Assembly (NCBI RefSeq): GCF_051020985.1 | Contig: NC_135000.1 | Location: 22,350,784-22,414,783 of the forward strand | Source: Nomia melanderi | Taxonomy: Eukaryota > Arthropoda > Insecta > Hymenoptera > Halictidae | Length of the DNA stretch: 64,000 bases | Direction: 5' to 3' | Shown here: piece by piece, positions 1-11,760 of the stretch | Layout of the letters: every line of letters starts with the position of its first letter | How positions within the stretch are numbered: the first letter of the stretch is position 1 | The notes under the pieces: model-generated | Databases searched by the model: none | Told to the model about the DNA's origin: nothing | What the model saw: only the letters and a program-made list of their open reading frames with translations | Translations under genes and position numbers: made by a program

Positions 1-1400
1 CCGAATAATCTCTCGTCCTCCAGCTGCCGCGGCCGCTTTGTCCGCCAAGTTTCTTCGGCAGCTGCGGGAAAAGGCGGAAAAAATCTGGGAAGCAAAATCG
101 ATGGCCGCAGAGTTTAGTAAACGTGCAGTTTAGCGGTTTATACAAATTTTTCTGTTTGGAAGTGTTGCGTGTAAATATTTGGAAAAAGGATGATAGAAGT
201 TTCGATGTGAGTTGAGTTTTAGGTGAAATGATTTTAGCGATGAACTGAAGTTTCGAATGAAAGTTGTTAAAACCGAATGTTTTGCAAATTTTCCACGTCG
301 CTGAGAATTCGTGAGCAAATTCGTAAGAACGATGCGACGAGTTTTGCAAAGACTGAAGATTGCGATCATATTTAACAATTTTGTCACCGAAAATTGAATT
401 TGTAGAGTATAGTTTGGCTAGATCGATTAGGAATGTTTTGTGAACGATATTCTCAATGAATTTGATCTGTTTCACTCGACAGAATAAACTGTGTATCGTT
501 ATTAGATTATAAGATACTTCACGAGTTCATAAAAATTACGAATTTCAAATAGGTTGCGAGATTATATCATTTCGTTATATTCCTTTTTATTAACTGAATC
601 CAGTAGGGGAAAGTAATTGAGCGGCGGGTAATTAAAAAGGAAGCTTCGGAGAAGTGAAAATGAATGATTAACGTTGACTGTCTTATCTCGTGATTCATAC
701 CGCAAACGACTGAATCGGGAGAAATATTTATGCACATAATTTTATCATAGCATCTTAATTAATATGAATGAAATTGCACACGTGTTTGTCATGGAATAAC
801 GTGCGTCGAATCGTTTCCATTCATCTACGAGCCTACCTGCACATGCACTACACTTAGACTGTGGATCTTTATGAATTAATTGAGTAACCGCATGAATTAA
901 ACGCTACTGAATGAAGTCCAACGGAATCGAAATTGTAATACAGTTGAACGCCGATCAACGCGTCCACCGGCTGATTTTCATCGGGAATCATTGATACTCG
1001 TCAATGCGCACCCGAAGACGATGGAAATTAATATCGCGATCCGATGAAACGCAAGGCCACTTGTTCGCGTAGACAAGAAAACGAGGGAACGCGTCGCGGC
1101 GACCCGACGAGACTCTAATTTCACAAATGAATTCTCTAAAAACCGAAATTCGGCCGAAGATTCCCGGTCGAAACGCAATTAATACGAAGCCGTTCTCGGT
1201 TCACCGCCGGAACACAAACGGAAAACCGGAACACCCGGAACACACCATGGCGAAATCAAATTAACAGAACTGAAAGAAACAGCAAACATGAACACGGGAA
1301 GAGAATCAAAAGCGTTTAATCAAGCTAATTGAATTTCGCCCCGTTCACCAGAGAACAGCTCGACGAAACCGCGGAGCATTAATTCGGAGGAGCTTCCAAC
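1..1400. other. non-coding, AT-leaning stretch
   Basis: I see no gene, RNA gene or clear repeat. Open frames here are short and start at non-ATG codons. The first 110 bases are GC-rich; the remainder is ordinary AT-leaning insect-like DNA that becomes CpG-rich after about 960. Confidence 0.6.
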
Positions 1401-1698
1401 AGGTTGGCGTAGCAGTAACCAGTCAGATTTTTCTTCGGGGGCCTCCTCCGACCCCCGCGCGCTATCTAGCGTACATCGGAACATTTTTTTCCAGCCGGCG
1501 AGTAACGAAAGTAATTAAAAGACAGCAGCCGCCGGTGGGGACGGCAATTTTATCGGGACACGGATTGAATTCGCAGTGGCAGGTGCCTCCTCTCGCCGGG
1601 ATATGACACAGTTCCATGGCGAAGCGAAGGACAGACGCGACAGAAGGAGAGCGAGAGAGCGAAAGAGCGAAAGAGATCATAAGAAACAGAGACAGAGG

Positions 1699-1700
1699 AG

Positions 1701-1734
<34 letters not shown>
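1699..1734. repeat. (GA)n microsatellite
   Basis: Nearly perfect GA dinucleotide tract interrupted by one AA, embedded in a longer purine-rich stretch from about 1625. GA tracts are known binding sites for GAGA factor in insects; binding here is inference. Confidence 0.9.
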
Positions 1735-1831
1735 ACAGCCTCCTCTCCCCAGCCGACCGCCGCCGCGCTATATCATCGACCGGCAATTAAAAATAATTAT
1801 TGGATGGAAGATATCCGAGCGAGCATTGCTA

Positions 1832-1841
1832 AAGATGGCGG
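1832..1841 (-). promoter_or_regulatory. YY1/Pho-like site
   Basis: AAGATGGCGG is the reverse complement of the CCGCCATCTT form bound by YY1 and its fly relative Pleiohomeotic. It lies about 100 bp downstream of the GA tract, a combination seen in Polycomb response elements and also at some core promoters. Presence of the motif is seen; function is inferred. Confidence 0.35.
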
Positions 1842-3249
1842 GAGAGCCGAGGGTCTGGGTGACGACGGTTGAAATTCAGCGGATCGATTAAATCGAGGCG
1901 GATTCAAAGGAAAAGCCCGTGGCCTGCGGATTCAACTCGCCGCGAGGTTTCGCACCTGTGTACGCACACGTTCCAGTTCTCAGAGTCGCACGGCCCACAT
2001 TTCGACCTGCTTCGCGAACGATCGAGCGGCTACCAGCCGCGCAGACCTTGCTGCCCGTGTCTCGTCCCTCTCTTATCGTTTTTTTTTTCTTCTTCCATGA
2101 GGTTCGCTGCGCGAAAATTGGGTTATTTGTCACACTTCGGGTTGCAGTATATTTTTCCATTAGTTCTTGACGTCGTTCGTACCGTTTCTCTTTGGAAAGT
2201 GGACTTTTTTAGTGTTATTGGCTTCGGTTTGTGTTCCATTGTGACCGCATTCAAGTTTTTATCTTGGTTTTGTGTTTTGAGAAGCGGACTTGTTTGGCGA
2301 TTATATAAGACAGAGATAGGACCATGTAACTTTCTATTCACTGAACTTTTGAACTTGAAAGATTCGCCGTGAAAATGTCTAGTTCGGTGTACAAACTATC
2401 GCCATTCACTGTGTATAAGCGAACCTATTTTGTTCATATCAATATTTGAAGTAACGAAGCGAACTCGCAGGAATTCGTTCGAATCGTTCACAATGTTCTT
2501 AAAATCAGCAGAAGCCGAGACCGCAAGATATTCAATGTTTAAACTGGAAATAGATAAATTCCTCTTGATCCGTAGCGCGCGGGGAAAGACAATTTTTCGA
2601 ATCGACTGCCGCAGACTTTCGCGATCCTCGAGGGATAGGAGGCGGCGCGCGAGCGGTCGGCCAGGTACTCGATTAGAAGCCGGAAATTCCGCTCGCGGCG
2701 TGTCAGGATGGAACGAAACCGGCGGAAGTTACGCAGTGAAAACGGCTGAACGGTATTGCCTATAAATCAGACCGGGTTCCCCCTCGTCGGCGTCGTCTTT
2801 CGCCATCCTTTCTCCGGCTTTGTGCGCGCGGCTGCTCTCCTCTTTTCCCTTGCTCGCCTGTAAAACGCGCGAGCGTCCCACATTTTGCGAGCGCGGCGGG
2901 AACGCGATCGATCGTCCGGTCGAGAAGATCGCGCACGACGCGATGGCCGACGCGCGTGTTCCCCCGAACCGAAAAGAATCAACGGGCGACCAGTTTCGAC
3001 GAAAAACTAGCCGGGAAATCGATCACGCGGCGTCCGCGCGATGTAAAACGCTCCTTTATTGTAACTTTCTTGTCGTTTATCGACCGAGTAAATATCGTTT
3101 CCGTGCTCCCTGGAGCTTCCAGGCTTCCTTTTGTGAACATATCTGCGTCACGCGCGAACCGTTCCGCGTCAAATCGCACGAAATACGCTGCACGGTCACG
3201 AACTTTTTCGGATTTGTACGATTCGTCGTGGTTTTGTGAGGAACGGTTA

Positions 3250-3896
3250 GGTGAAATGGTCATGGGATAGCTGCAGTGAAATTTCAGTTCCGTTTTCACT
3301 GAATAGGAAATGGCTGTAAGCAAATGTTACTTGAATCGGTGGAATTTTCGCAGGATTCTTAAGATTTTGATATTCAATAGGATAATATCGATGTTGGAGC
3401 TAGGACATTAGAATTTTACAGAATTTTACTGATGGTTAATTCGATTGTAAATTACTCTTTACAATCTTGGATTGTTAGCAGTCCAATTACTGACATTAAA
3501 TAACGAGGCAACGTTTCATAATCGGATCGAGTGTTCATAATTTTCACTAACAACGATTCAACGTATAAAACTAATCGTGTCTTCGTTTTCTTAGTAGTGA
3601 GGATTATAATCCTCCAGATTAGTATAAAATTGACATCAGCCCGGGTTCTGAAGAGCTTTACTGTTTCGCTTCTAAATTTATGACGGTGGAAGACAATTTG
3701 TAATTAAGATTGTAGCGTTAAGCGTTCCTGATTATTATTAAACTTAACGAGCATAACTGAATCGGAATGTTTTCGACACTACTGTTATTTAATTACTCTT
3801 TAGCAAATCTGCAGAAAGTTCTCTACTACCCGACCGAGGATTTAGTGCGTTTATAGCATACATCGCCTAAAACTCAGCATAGTTTAACAGCATAGC
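3250..3896. other. AT-rich stretch, no gene
   Basis: No open frame of interest. A 12-bp perfect palindrome GGATTATAATCC lies at 3601-3612; nothing else stands out. Confidence 0.6.
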
Positions 3897-4133
3897 TTAA
3901 CAAGTTGGCTGCCAAACCGGCGCCCATAAAAATCCCACAAAATTGAAGCAATCTGCTTAATGAAACAGAAACTGAACAGACCAAATTTATCGCGGCGGTT
4001 ACTCCTCCCAGCAGCTCGCTGACTGTTAAATCAGATCCACTCGATACGTAACAATCAATACATCAAAATAAAATCATACTTGTCGCGATAAAAATCAACC
4101 CTTCGCCTTATAATCCTCCCGAGTTTCGATTAA
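3897..4133 (+). mobile_element. group D TTAA MITE, diverged
   Basis: Starts with TTAACAAGTTGGCTGCC, a piggyBac-like terminus. The element at 41315 starts TTAACACATGGACTGAC and shares the interior: both carry AAAATTGAAGCAAT followed by TTAATGAAACAG about 40 to 80 bp inside, and later an ATAAAAAT(C/T)AACC block followed by AATCCTCC. The right limit was set at the TTAA beyond AATCCTCC, in the same relative place in both copies, but the right inverted repeat is not convincing. No coding capacity. Confidence 0.5.
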
Positions 4134-6042
4134 TAAGAATTATTACTAACAATTCTCAAACGCATATGACGTTCAGCATCAAGAAAATAATATTCTCCTC
4201 AATGTTAATCTAATTAACATTCATATTTATTAAATTTAATAACGGCTCTTCACCGCGAGCCCGATCCAAAATTACAAGGCATAACGTTAACATTCAATTA
4301 TCCAAACAATATATTTATCAGCCACACGCGATTAATTAGATGATTAAAGCGTTAATGAAGATTACGAAAACTTTCACTATACCCAGCGGGTCGTAAAAGA
4401 ATCCGTAACAGTATTAACTTCGATTATCCGATTCTGCTTTCTACAAACTGAAAAATCCCCGAGAATTATAACCATATAAATATTCGTTATTCATTCACTG
4501 ATTACATCAACAACTATCTTCACCGCCATTACCTGTAATTCAATTTCCTTTTCGAGGGAACATTTTCACTCGAATATTTCAGTTCCTGTAAAATCTGAGA
4601 AGCATCGCATGGCTCGTTAATTCATTTTTGAAAACTGCTCCGATCGCAGCACGGCGCCGCGCGTGTCTCGCTGGTAAATGGGCATTTCGAACCATTTATT
4701 TCCGTTTTCAAAAAAACATTCCCTCCGTCGCGGTGTCACGGCTCTCCGCGATACGTTTTAATATCGGCCGGCGCTCCCTTCGTAACTTCATTATTATTAA
4801 TTTACGTGATTTTTGGTATCGGATTACCGGTCAACGAAATTCGCGAGCGCCACGAAAATCCGTCGCAATCGGATAACGCCCGTACACGCCGCGCCGCGAG
4901 AGTTGCGCGCTTCCCCTCCGCGGCGCGACGCGACGCAGCGCGACTCACCTACGCGCGTCATTAATTTAATTATAAAGTAATTTGTGAAACACCGACAGCT
5001 TCTTTCGCCCCGGGCTTCATCATTTCGCCCGCAGTTTTCGTTACGGATATAATAAAAACGACCGGAAACTCCATACGTTTCGGGAACAGCGAAAAACAGA
5101 ACGCGAAAAATGAGAGGAAACGCCGTTAGTTCGGATTAATGTACATGTTGGATCACAGGCGACCAGCGAACGAGGAAATACGTCCTGATCAGACGCAAAT
5201 TAACCAGCTGATTTACGGTAATAAATAAACAAGGGAAAATTTATTATATTATTATCGACTTTATCGATCCGTGAACGAAATAACCATCTTAATCTTAAAA
5301 TCAAACATTAAACATTTACGGACGAATGACAACGGCTGGACATTCAAATTTCATGTAGATTAAATTAAACTTGAAACGCTACTCAGTTCTCGTGAATATT
5401 ATGAATATATAAATATCCGCAGTTCAACGATAACGTATTTAACGTTTCGGCGATGCAACAACTAAATTCAGTGACTTTTTTAAAACGTATTACGTCGGCT
5501 TGAATGTACCAAAGCAAACGTTAATCCGAGATAAAACGATTTATACAATTCGAGAGTAGAATCATCGGAAGACCGTCGTTATTTAGATCACAGAAGCTGA
5601 GGCATCGAGATTTAAGCGATGCTCGACCGATCGAGGGATTCCGCGTTCGATCGGCCTTAACCAGGTAACCGATTGCGTCACGACGACTCGAAATACGTTC
5701 AGCCGATTATATGGACGCCGAGTGGAATCCGTTTTTAACCGGAAGACAAAGAAGACATGCTACGCTTCCTCGCCTGTCCCGATCTTTGAAAACTCGAGAC
5801 CCGTATCCAAGGACTGCCGCACGTGGAGCGATTTCCGACCGGTCGCGACCCTATAAAAATCGCGTCCCGTAATACGCAAACCCCTCTCGCGGCTGTATTA
5901 AACCATTTCGCTGCCAGTTACGAATATATTCGTGATTAGGGAAGTGTTTAGGATTGCCAATAGGAGTATCTTCGTTTTAAATTTATTTTTACATATGGTT
6001 TTAGCCGTTTTAAACGTATCTTAACATGAAGTTTTAGTCGTT
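4134..6042. other. non-coding, mixed composition
   Basis: AT-rich up to about 4620, a CpG-rich patch at 4630-5100, then AT-rich again with a further GC patch near 5600-5900. I see no gene. The patch at 4950-5060 has a conserved-looking appearance but no motif I can name. Confidence 0.55.
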
Positions 6043-6368
6043 TTAACCCTTTGCACTCGGAGGTTTTTCTCTAGAAATATTTTAACATTTTATGATGAGG
6101 TAAAGACGATATTTTGTGAAACTAACTCGGCGAGAAATCACACGTACATTGAGGAACAAAGTTATTTTATTTCAATATTTCTCAAATTGATGCATTAATA
6201 CGAAGTATAATATTAAATATCAAATTTTATAGTTTTACTGTATGAATCACGCGGTGAGCGAAAGTGACCTCTCGAAAAGACATTTTACGTTGATAGAAAA
6301 TACGTTGAAATAAGTTAAGTAATTAGCGTATAGAACTCTCAAAATTCTCACAGTAGTGAATGCGTTAA
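6043..6368 (+). mobile_element. group A TTAA MITE
   Basis: Left end TTAACCCTTTGCACTCGG; the right end read inward is TTAACGCATTCACT, a degenerate match. The interior contains ACTAACTCGGCGAGAAATCA, ACATTGAGGAACAAAG and a TAATATTAAATAT block. These align in order with the reverse complement of 47500-47673, so the two are copies of one family in opposite orientation. TTAA at both ends plus a CCCTTTGCA-type terminus points to the piggyBac superfamily. No protein is encoded. Its right TTAA is also the left TTAA of the next element. Confidence 0.7.
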
Positions 6369-6576
6369 CACATTGCATGCCGCGTGATTTTATGCAGCAA
6401 AATACACATAACAAGGAAAATATAATATTAAATTATTTAGTTGATTATTGATGATTGTAATGTAGCATCATAAAATTGTGATACCAAATAATGGATAAGT
6501 GTTTGTATCATCTTTCCTATGAAAGGGTAAGTGATATGTAAAAGGCTCAAGATCCTCGTGTCAGACAACGTATTAA
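6365..6576 (+). mobile_element. group B TTAA MITE
   Basis: Left end TTAACACATTGCATGCC; the right end read inward is TTAATACGTTGTCTGAC. The interior shares AGCAAAATACA, TATAATATTAAA and a TT(A/G)(G/A)TTGA block with the element at 39932 in the same order. It abuts the preceding group A element, sharing four bases. Non-coding; piggyBac-like by target site and termini. Confidence 0.65.
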
Positions 6577-7620
6577 TAAAATACAAACTATAACACGAGC
6601 TCCACCGCGGAGTAAGAACTCTTTGAAATGTTAAGCAGACGCCTTGAAACGAAGGTGGCGGGCGCTGGAAGTTTCACTTCCAGCTTCGGACATTTTATGA
6701 ACGATATACGTTTGTAATATTTCGCAAACTTGAAATAATTATGGTCTGGAATCGAAATAAAAACGCCAGTCGTGGAGGACAAATTTAAAACGCTCGAAGT
6801 GAAATAATAATTTCTCGTTTTATTTAGATATTGGTTTGCTCGTTAGATAGTCGACGATTATTTCATATTTACCAATTAAGAAACAGTAAAATAACAGAAT
6901 AAAAATGGCATGTTACAGAATTGGAGAAGTTTTATACACGATTATTTACCTTATAAGTATAACAGAAGTCCGAATATGGACTCTGATCAACAGTCCGAAG
7001 TACTTAAATCCTGACGGTAATATATTCTTTTTATACGTAGACATTTTTTCAGGTGTAAGGATTGTGTAAGATCGCTGTGAATCTTCGTTTCGAGTAGTCA
7101 CGGTTTAATCACTTCGCGGTTGTAGTTTCTTTCAAAGATGAAGCCTGAAATCCACGCAAACGCGCCACATGAACTCGCGAGGCATTCAGACCTGGAACTT
7201 TCGGCATTAGTTTGGCCAACTTCATATTATGTACCTGTACATAGGGTAACAAGTTCACGAGCGACGCTTAGGCAACAAACAGTTCTCAAAGAAATTGCAA
7301 GAAAATAAAGTGTACTCCCATGAACGGGAAAGTCTGCCCTTTCCATTTTCATTCACTCTCTCTTTTACCTTCGCCCGCGTTTCATTTCTTCCGGCCGAGT
7401 TTGCGGAAGTCGGCTGCTCCAGCTAACAGGTACAAATACGATCGACGATCGTTTCTCAAATTTTACGCGGAAAATAACGATTAACACTTTGAAAAGTTAG
7501 TTAAACACTCCATTAATCTTAGAGTCCAAAGTAGACTTTCAACAATTATCCCGAGACCTAAGGTGGGTTCTGAAGATCTACTTTGAGATCCTCAATCATC
7601 ATTCTTGATCCCTTTAAACC
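6577..7620. other. non-coding stretch
   Basis: AT-rich with no gene. The stretch 6600-6780 contains a short stem made of two GGAAGT/ACTTCC arms near 6666-6685. Nothing else can be supported. Confidence 0.5.
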
Positions 7621-7828
7621 TTAACCCTAATCGTACCACGTGTTTTCATAACGAATCATACCACGATGTGACTCTCAGTCACTTATGAGAATAAAAGGAA
7701 TTATCAGAATGTTACTGTTTTTGTTTACAGGGCGCAAATTGTAAAAGCCCAAAACAACTTTTGGAAATGCAATATGAAATTATCAAAAAATTTAAGTAAA
7801 ATGTTCAAATGTGACTCAAAGTCCTTAA
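7621..7828. mobile_element. possible TTAA MITE
   Basis: Left end TTAACCCTAATCGTACCAC; the right end read inward is TTAAGGACTTTGAGTCAC. The termini are only partly complementary and I found no second copy in the window, so this is a weaker candidate than the others. Length and TTAA limits fit. Confidence 0.25.
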
Positions 7829-9016
7829 CTGTTAAAACTACAATAGTCCAAAAATGATTCCAAAATCCAATATGAACCATCCTGAACCTTCAGACTTCCA
7901 AAAGACCTCTAGAACCCCAACAGTTCTTCATTAACTCCCAGCTCCAATGTATCCCTCAAAGAGTAACCCCAATTTATAAACACCCCCAAAACGCCAACAT
8001 TGCCCAAGAAAACCGCCAATGCCACCGGAAAATCCGTCGATTCAAAGTCCGACCATCATCGACGTAAAAGCCTTTAAGAGCCTTAGCGTCGCTACTCTTA
8101 AGGTATCTGCGAGCATTGGCGGGCGGTCTCCTAATAACTACAAATTGGATGCGGAACGCGCCACCCCCGGCGTGCGTTACATAAGTCGAATATGATAAAC
8201 GGAGCTACTGAACTTTCACAGCGAGCCGGGTACGCGAAATGTCAGCCGACGAGCGCGTATTTAACGCGCTCCGGTTCGCCGATAGGAAAGAAGCTACGCC
8301 AGGCCACCGCGACGAATGCAGAAATGTCAGCCGCGGAGCTGGCTGGCCGACGAGACGAACGCGAATCGAACGTGTATCATATTCGTCGGTTCGCGACGTG
8401 TTCGCCCGTGCTCGTAGGCGCGCGAGCGTGGAAGAGGAGAGGAGAGCAGCCGCGCCGCGTGCACGCGTGTCCCTCTGTCTGTGAAATTCGATTCCATAAC
8501 GACGACCTACACGGTGCCGGTGCCGCTGTTACCGCTGCTGCTCTCGCCATACAGAGCTAGAGACTACTCGCAGCTGTCGGCTTCGCTCGGCTGTCTCAAC
8601 CTCGGGTGATTACGTTTCAATGGTTTCGATGCTTTCGATGATTTCAATCATTGCGTAGAAATGGCATCGCGGCAGCTACCGCGACTCTCGTCTGGCTCGC
8701 TAAATAACGCTCGGTTTCCTGGTTCTCTCTCTCCGCCCGGCTGCAGCCGACAGAGCCCGGTGAAACTCTACACCACTCTGTCGACGGTGTCCTTGTCGAT
8801 CCCGATGTATCGTTTCAATGAGTCAACGTTCATTCGCGAAATCCTCCGTGTTGTGCCGTGGGATTTCACTTTTCCTTCGCTTTTGGTCACTTTGGAAATG
8901 CTTCGGTATTCTGACGAATTCATTGCGAATGCGAGGTTGGTTTTATTTGTGGGTAATTGTTTCTTGATAGTAGAATCTGACTTCAGTGATGGCCGATTTA
9001 GTGTTATAGAGATCGT
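7829..9016. other. non-coding with CpG-rich core
   Basis: The CpG-rich core runs from about 8020 to 8800. Two overlapping frames stay open at 8192-8560 and 8239-8484, but they look like composition-driven shadows: Ala/Arg-rich, mutually overlapping, with no domain. A first exon or promoter is possible but unsupported. Confidence 0.45.
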
Positions 9017-9164
9017 TTAACGTGTTGACTGCCACGAGAATTTCGAGCGTTTTGTTGCAATAGTATTTATTCCTTTATAACAAAGGCAAGTAGTATTAGA
9101 AATAATATTCAGTGTTACATTATGTCTATCACTAACTAGACCGCTGTGGCGGTCAACGTGTTGA
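9017..9164. mobile_element. group B-like TTAA MITE, short
   Basis: Left end TTAACGTGTTGACTGCCAC; the right end read inward is TCAACACGTTGACCGCCAC, so the two termini form a strong inverted repeat of about 19 bp and one TTAA has mutated to TTGA. The GTTGACTGCC core matches the termini of piggyBac-superfamily elements. The 110-bp interior is AT-rich and non-coding. Confidence 0.65.
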
Positions 9165-9909
9165 GGTACTTCGGTACTGAGATGTTTTGATTCGTTTATT
9201 TTTTCATTGAAACTCCAATTTTGTTGCTTTCAACAGAATTTGAAGGTTTTGGTTGTAATCGAGTGTTTTAGTTAATTGTTTAAACTTGAGAAGGTTGATG
9301 TTATAGTTGTGTTGTCATCTGTTCAGGAAGATTTATACAATCCCTGAAACTGCAGCTGGTTCATTGAAGATTGAAAAGCGCACTAAAAAATCCAGCTGCA
9401 CCGCTCACACCTACTATGCACACTCTAACCTTCAGTGGGTCTTCCAACAAGCATTCGTTCGCTCACACTCGCCCGATTCACGCCGCGCAAATCTGCAACA
9501 GCATTGCAGCTTCAATTTGTTCTCGTCATTCATCTTTCGTTCCACTGATCTACGAGCTTTCACTTTCATTCATGTTTCCTCCATCAAAAATCGAATCCAT
9601 TGAGCGTGTTGCACGTAAAAATTAACAACTTGTCTTGTGACCTATTTCGTAACCAGGTTTCCAAGAATGACATACTTCGTGGTCAGTCATGTTTTCTAGT
9701 AGAATTTATGGTTATTCTACAGCATATATTCACCGTAAGAATTCAGTTTTAAATCGAATTGAAATATTACCTATTACCTATAGACATACCATGATCACAA
9801 ATTTCTTTCTCTCCAGAAAGTGACTAAGAATATCATAGTCCCGATAAATCTAACAACAAAGAGGATCCCAAGACGGAGTGTTTAGGATTAATCTTTTGTT
9901 TTCCATTGC
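9165..9909. other. AT-rich stretch, no gene
   Basis: Overlapping open frames at 9307-9625 show no domain and no coding-like composition. Nothing else found. Confidence 0.55.
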
Positions 9910-10151
9910 TTAACACTTTGATTACCACATCACCTAAATTTGGGTGACACTATTTTTCACGTAAACTTAATTGTGACTTTTCTTGGTAACGTATCGAACG
10001 AACCGAATTTTGTTGGATGTATGAGATATAAGAAAGATAGTAGAGTAATTATTACGATCAATCTCGACCTTTTAGCTTCTGCTTAATGAAGAAAACTGTT
10101 TCGAGTACATGGGAGATTTTACAATTGTTTACTTGGCAGTCGAAGTGTTAA
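9910..10151. mobile_element. TTAA MITE, ungrouped
   Basis: Left end TTAACACTTTGATTACCA; the right end read inward is TTAACACTTCGACTGCCA, an inverted repeat of about 18 bp with three mismatches. Both limits are TTAA. The interior is AT-rich and non-coding, with a local CACC-TAAATTT-GGGTG hairpin next to the left end. I could not align its interior with the other copies, so it may be a separate subfamily. Confidence 0.65.
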
Positions 10152-10708
10152 CCACCGAATACCTATATATCCCCGAATAAAAACACTTCTTCACCGAACG
10201 TTATCTAAAATCCCAAGTTCAACAGAACACCCCCAAAATTTCATACAAGCTTCCTCCACGTCGAATTCTCCATACCAACACACGTCGCAAGCGATCCTTA
10301 GTCCACGAACACCGTTCATGCGACACCGGCGATCCTCAATAAACAAAATCCTCGCATCCAAACAAGACCTAACAACCCCCATGTGTCTTTCCCTGAAAAC
10401 GGTCGGGGCCGGAACACGCTCGACCATCCCCCGAGGCAAATGAACGGAATAATTACCAGTTTGGAAATATCCTGGGACCGGCGCCGCAGGAATCAGGCCT
10501 CCGATCCGCCGCGATTCAATCGGATCCAAGACGGTACATACACGGCGGTTTCGAGCGTCGCGTTTCCTCGCGCACTGGGATCACGCGCTGCGGCGCGGAG
10601 GCGAACGGGGACGGCGAAACAGGGGGAGAAACAGGGGCCGAAAGGAACGAAGAAGGAAAGAACGAACGTGGCACTAGGAGGTCGACAGAGAAACGCGGAG
10701 AGAAGCGG

Positions 10709-10811
10709 ATAGACGGACGGACAGTGAAAGACACAGAAGAGTGAGAAAGAGGGAGAGGGGGGCAGAGAGACAGAGAGAAAGAACGAAAGACAGAAGAGAA
10801 AGAGAGGCACG
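10709..10811. repeat. purine-rich GA/GGA tract
   Basis: Irregular GAAAGA, GAGAGA and GACAGA units over about 100 bp, almost all purine on the plus strand. Such tracts generate spurious open frames on both strands and can bind GAGA factor. Confidence 0.75.
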
Positions 10812-11221
10812 GGAATATAATTCAGGCTTATCCGTCCAGCTGATACTTTCAGGCCGGTATCTCGACTTTCGTTGCGACAGATCGATACCAGAAACCGGGG
10901 TGGGGCATTGTCGTGGCCCCCCAACCCCAGCCCGTGTCCCAACCTCCCCCGGTTGCTGACGACCGCGATGAGGGTCCTGCCGCCGGTCGGGACACGTAGA
11001 TCGTCCTCGAACCTCGTTCCATCGTTTCTCTCTTTCTCCTTCCCATTCTCTCCCCAACCGCTATCAGTGTCTCTCTCTTTCTTTCACCCCACTCATCCCA
11101 TCAACCCCTCTTTCTCCCGCTTTCTCGCTCGTCTTCTCTCTGTCTCCCGCCAGAAAAGGTTCTCTGTATATCGGTGTGTAGGTAGGCATGCGTGCATGCG
11201 TGTAAGAGTGGTGCGTGTGAC

Positions 11222-11238
11222 GTGTGTGTGTGTGTGTG
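11222..11238. repeat. (GT)n microsatellite
   Basis: Eight GT units, then imperfect GC/GT steps to about 11246. Confidence 0.8.
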
Positions 11239-11760
11239 CGTGCGTGACCGAGGGTTTCAGCGTGCAACGCGCGAACAAAAACAACCGACGTTCGGCAAAC
11301 TCGATCGGGGTGGGGCTCCGAATTGAGGGTAGAGAGGGATCGAGGGGATTTGAGGGGGGGTTTAAGGCTTCTAAACGGCGTTTTGAGCACGTCCACCGAA
11401 CCGAGCCCCCGAACGTTTCCCTACGCCGCATACGATATATCTCGCTTTGGTTTCGTCGTGAAATTGGAGGCCGCATCGCGATCGATACTCCACCGGCACG
11501 TCTCGCTGGACGGACGGGCACGCTGGAACGATTCTTAACGCGCTCGATGACGACGGACGATCGCTCGGACGCGACCGCTCGCGTTTCGGTCTGGGTTTCG
11601 GGGTTTTCGGGACTGGGTTTCTCGGATTTTGCGAGGGAACTGAGACGGGGAAGGATAGGCGGCGGGATGTGCCGGGGACGTTGTGGAAATGCGTTTCTGC
11701 GCGTTTCTGTATGCGATTGTCGTTCTGTACTGTAAATGATAGTGTTGGATTTTGGAATAG

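Larger units (their letters stand above)
1400..3250. other. CpG-rich non-coding block
   Basis: A GC- and CpG-rich block containing a GA microsatellite, a YY1/Pho-like motif and a T run near 2080. Several frames stay open, but they are Arg/Ser-rich or follow the GA repeat and overlap on both strands, which is expected of such composition. Blocks of this kind in insects often cover promoters or 5' untranslated exons; no such element can be shown here. Confidence 0.4.
10152..11760. other. CpG- and purine-rich block
   Basis: A GC-rich block with a purine-rich tract at 10709-10811, a pyrimidine-rich tract at about 11015-11150 and a short GT repeat at 11222-11238. The 287-codon open frame at 10872-11735 crosses both simple tracts, starts inside low-complexity DNA and reads as Ser/Arg/Phe-rich, so I do not call it a gene. 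Confidence 0.5.

Noticed and set aside
10872..11735. 287-codon open frame
   Set aside because: It crosses pyrimidine and GT simple tracts, and its composition follows them.
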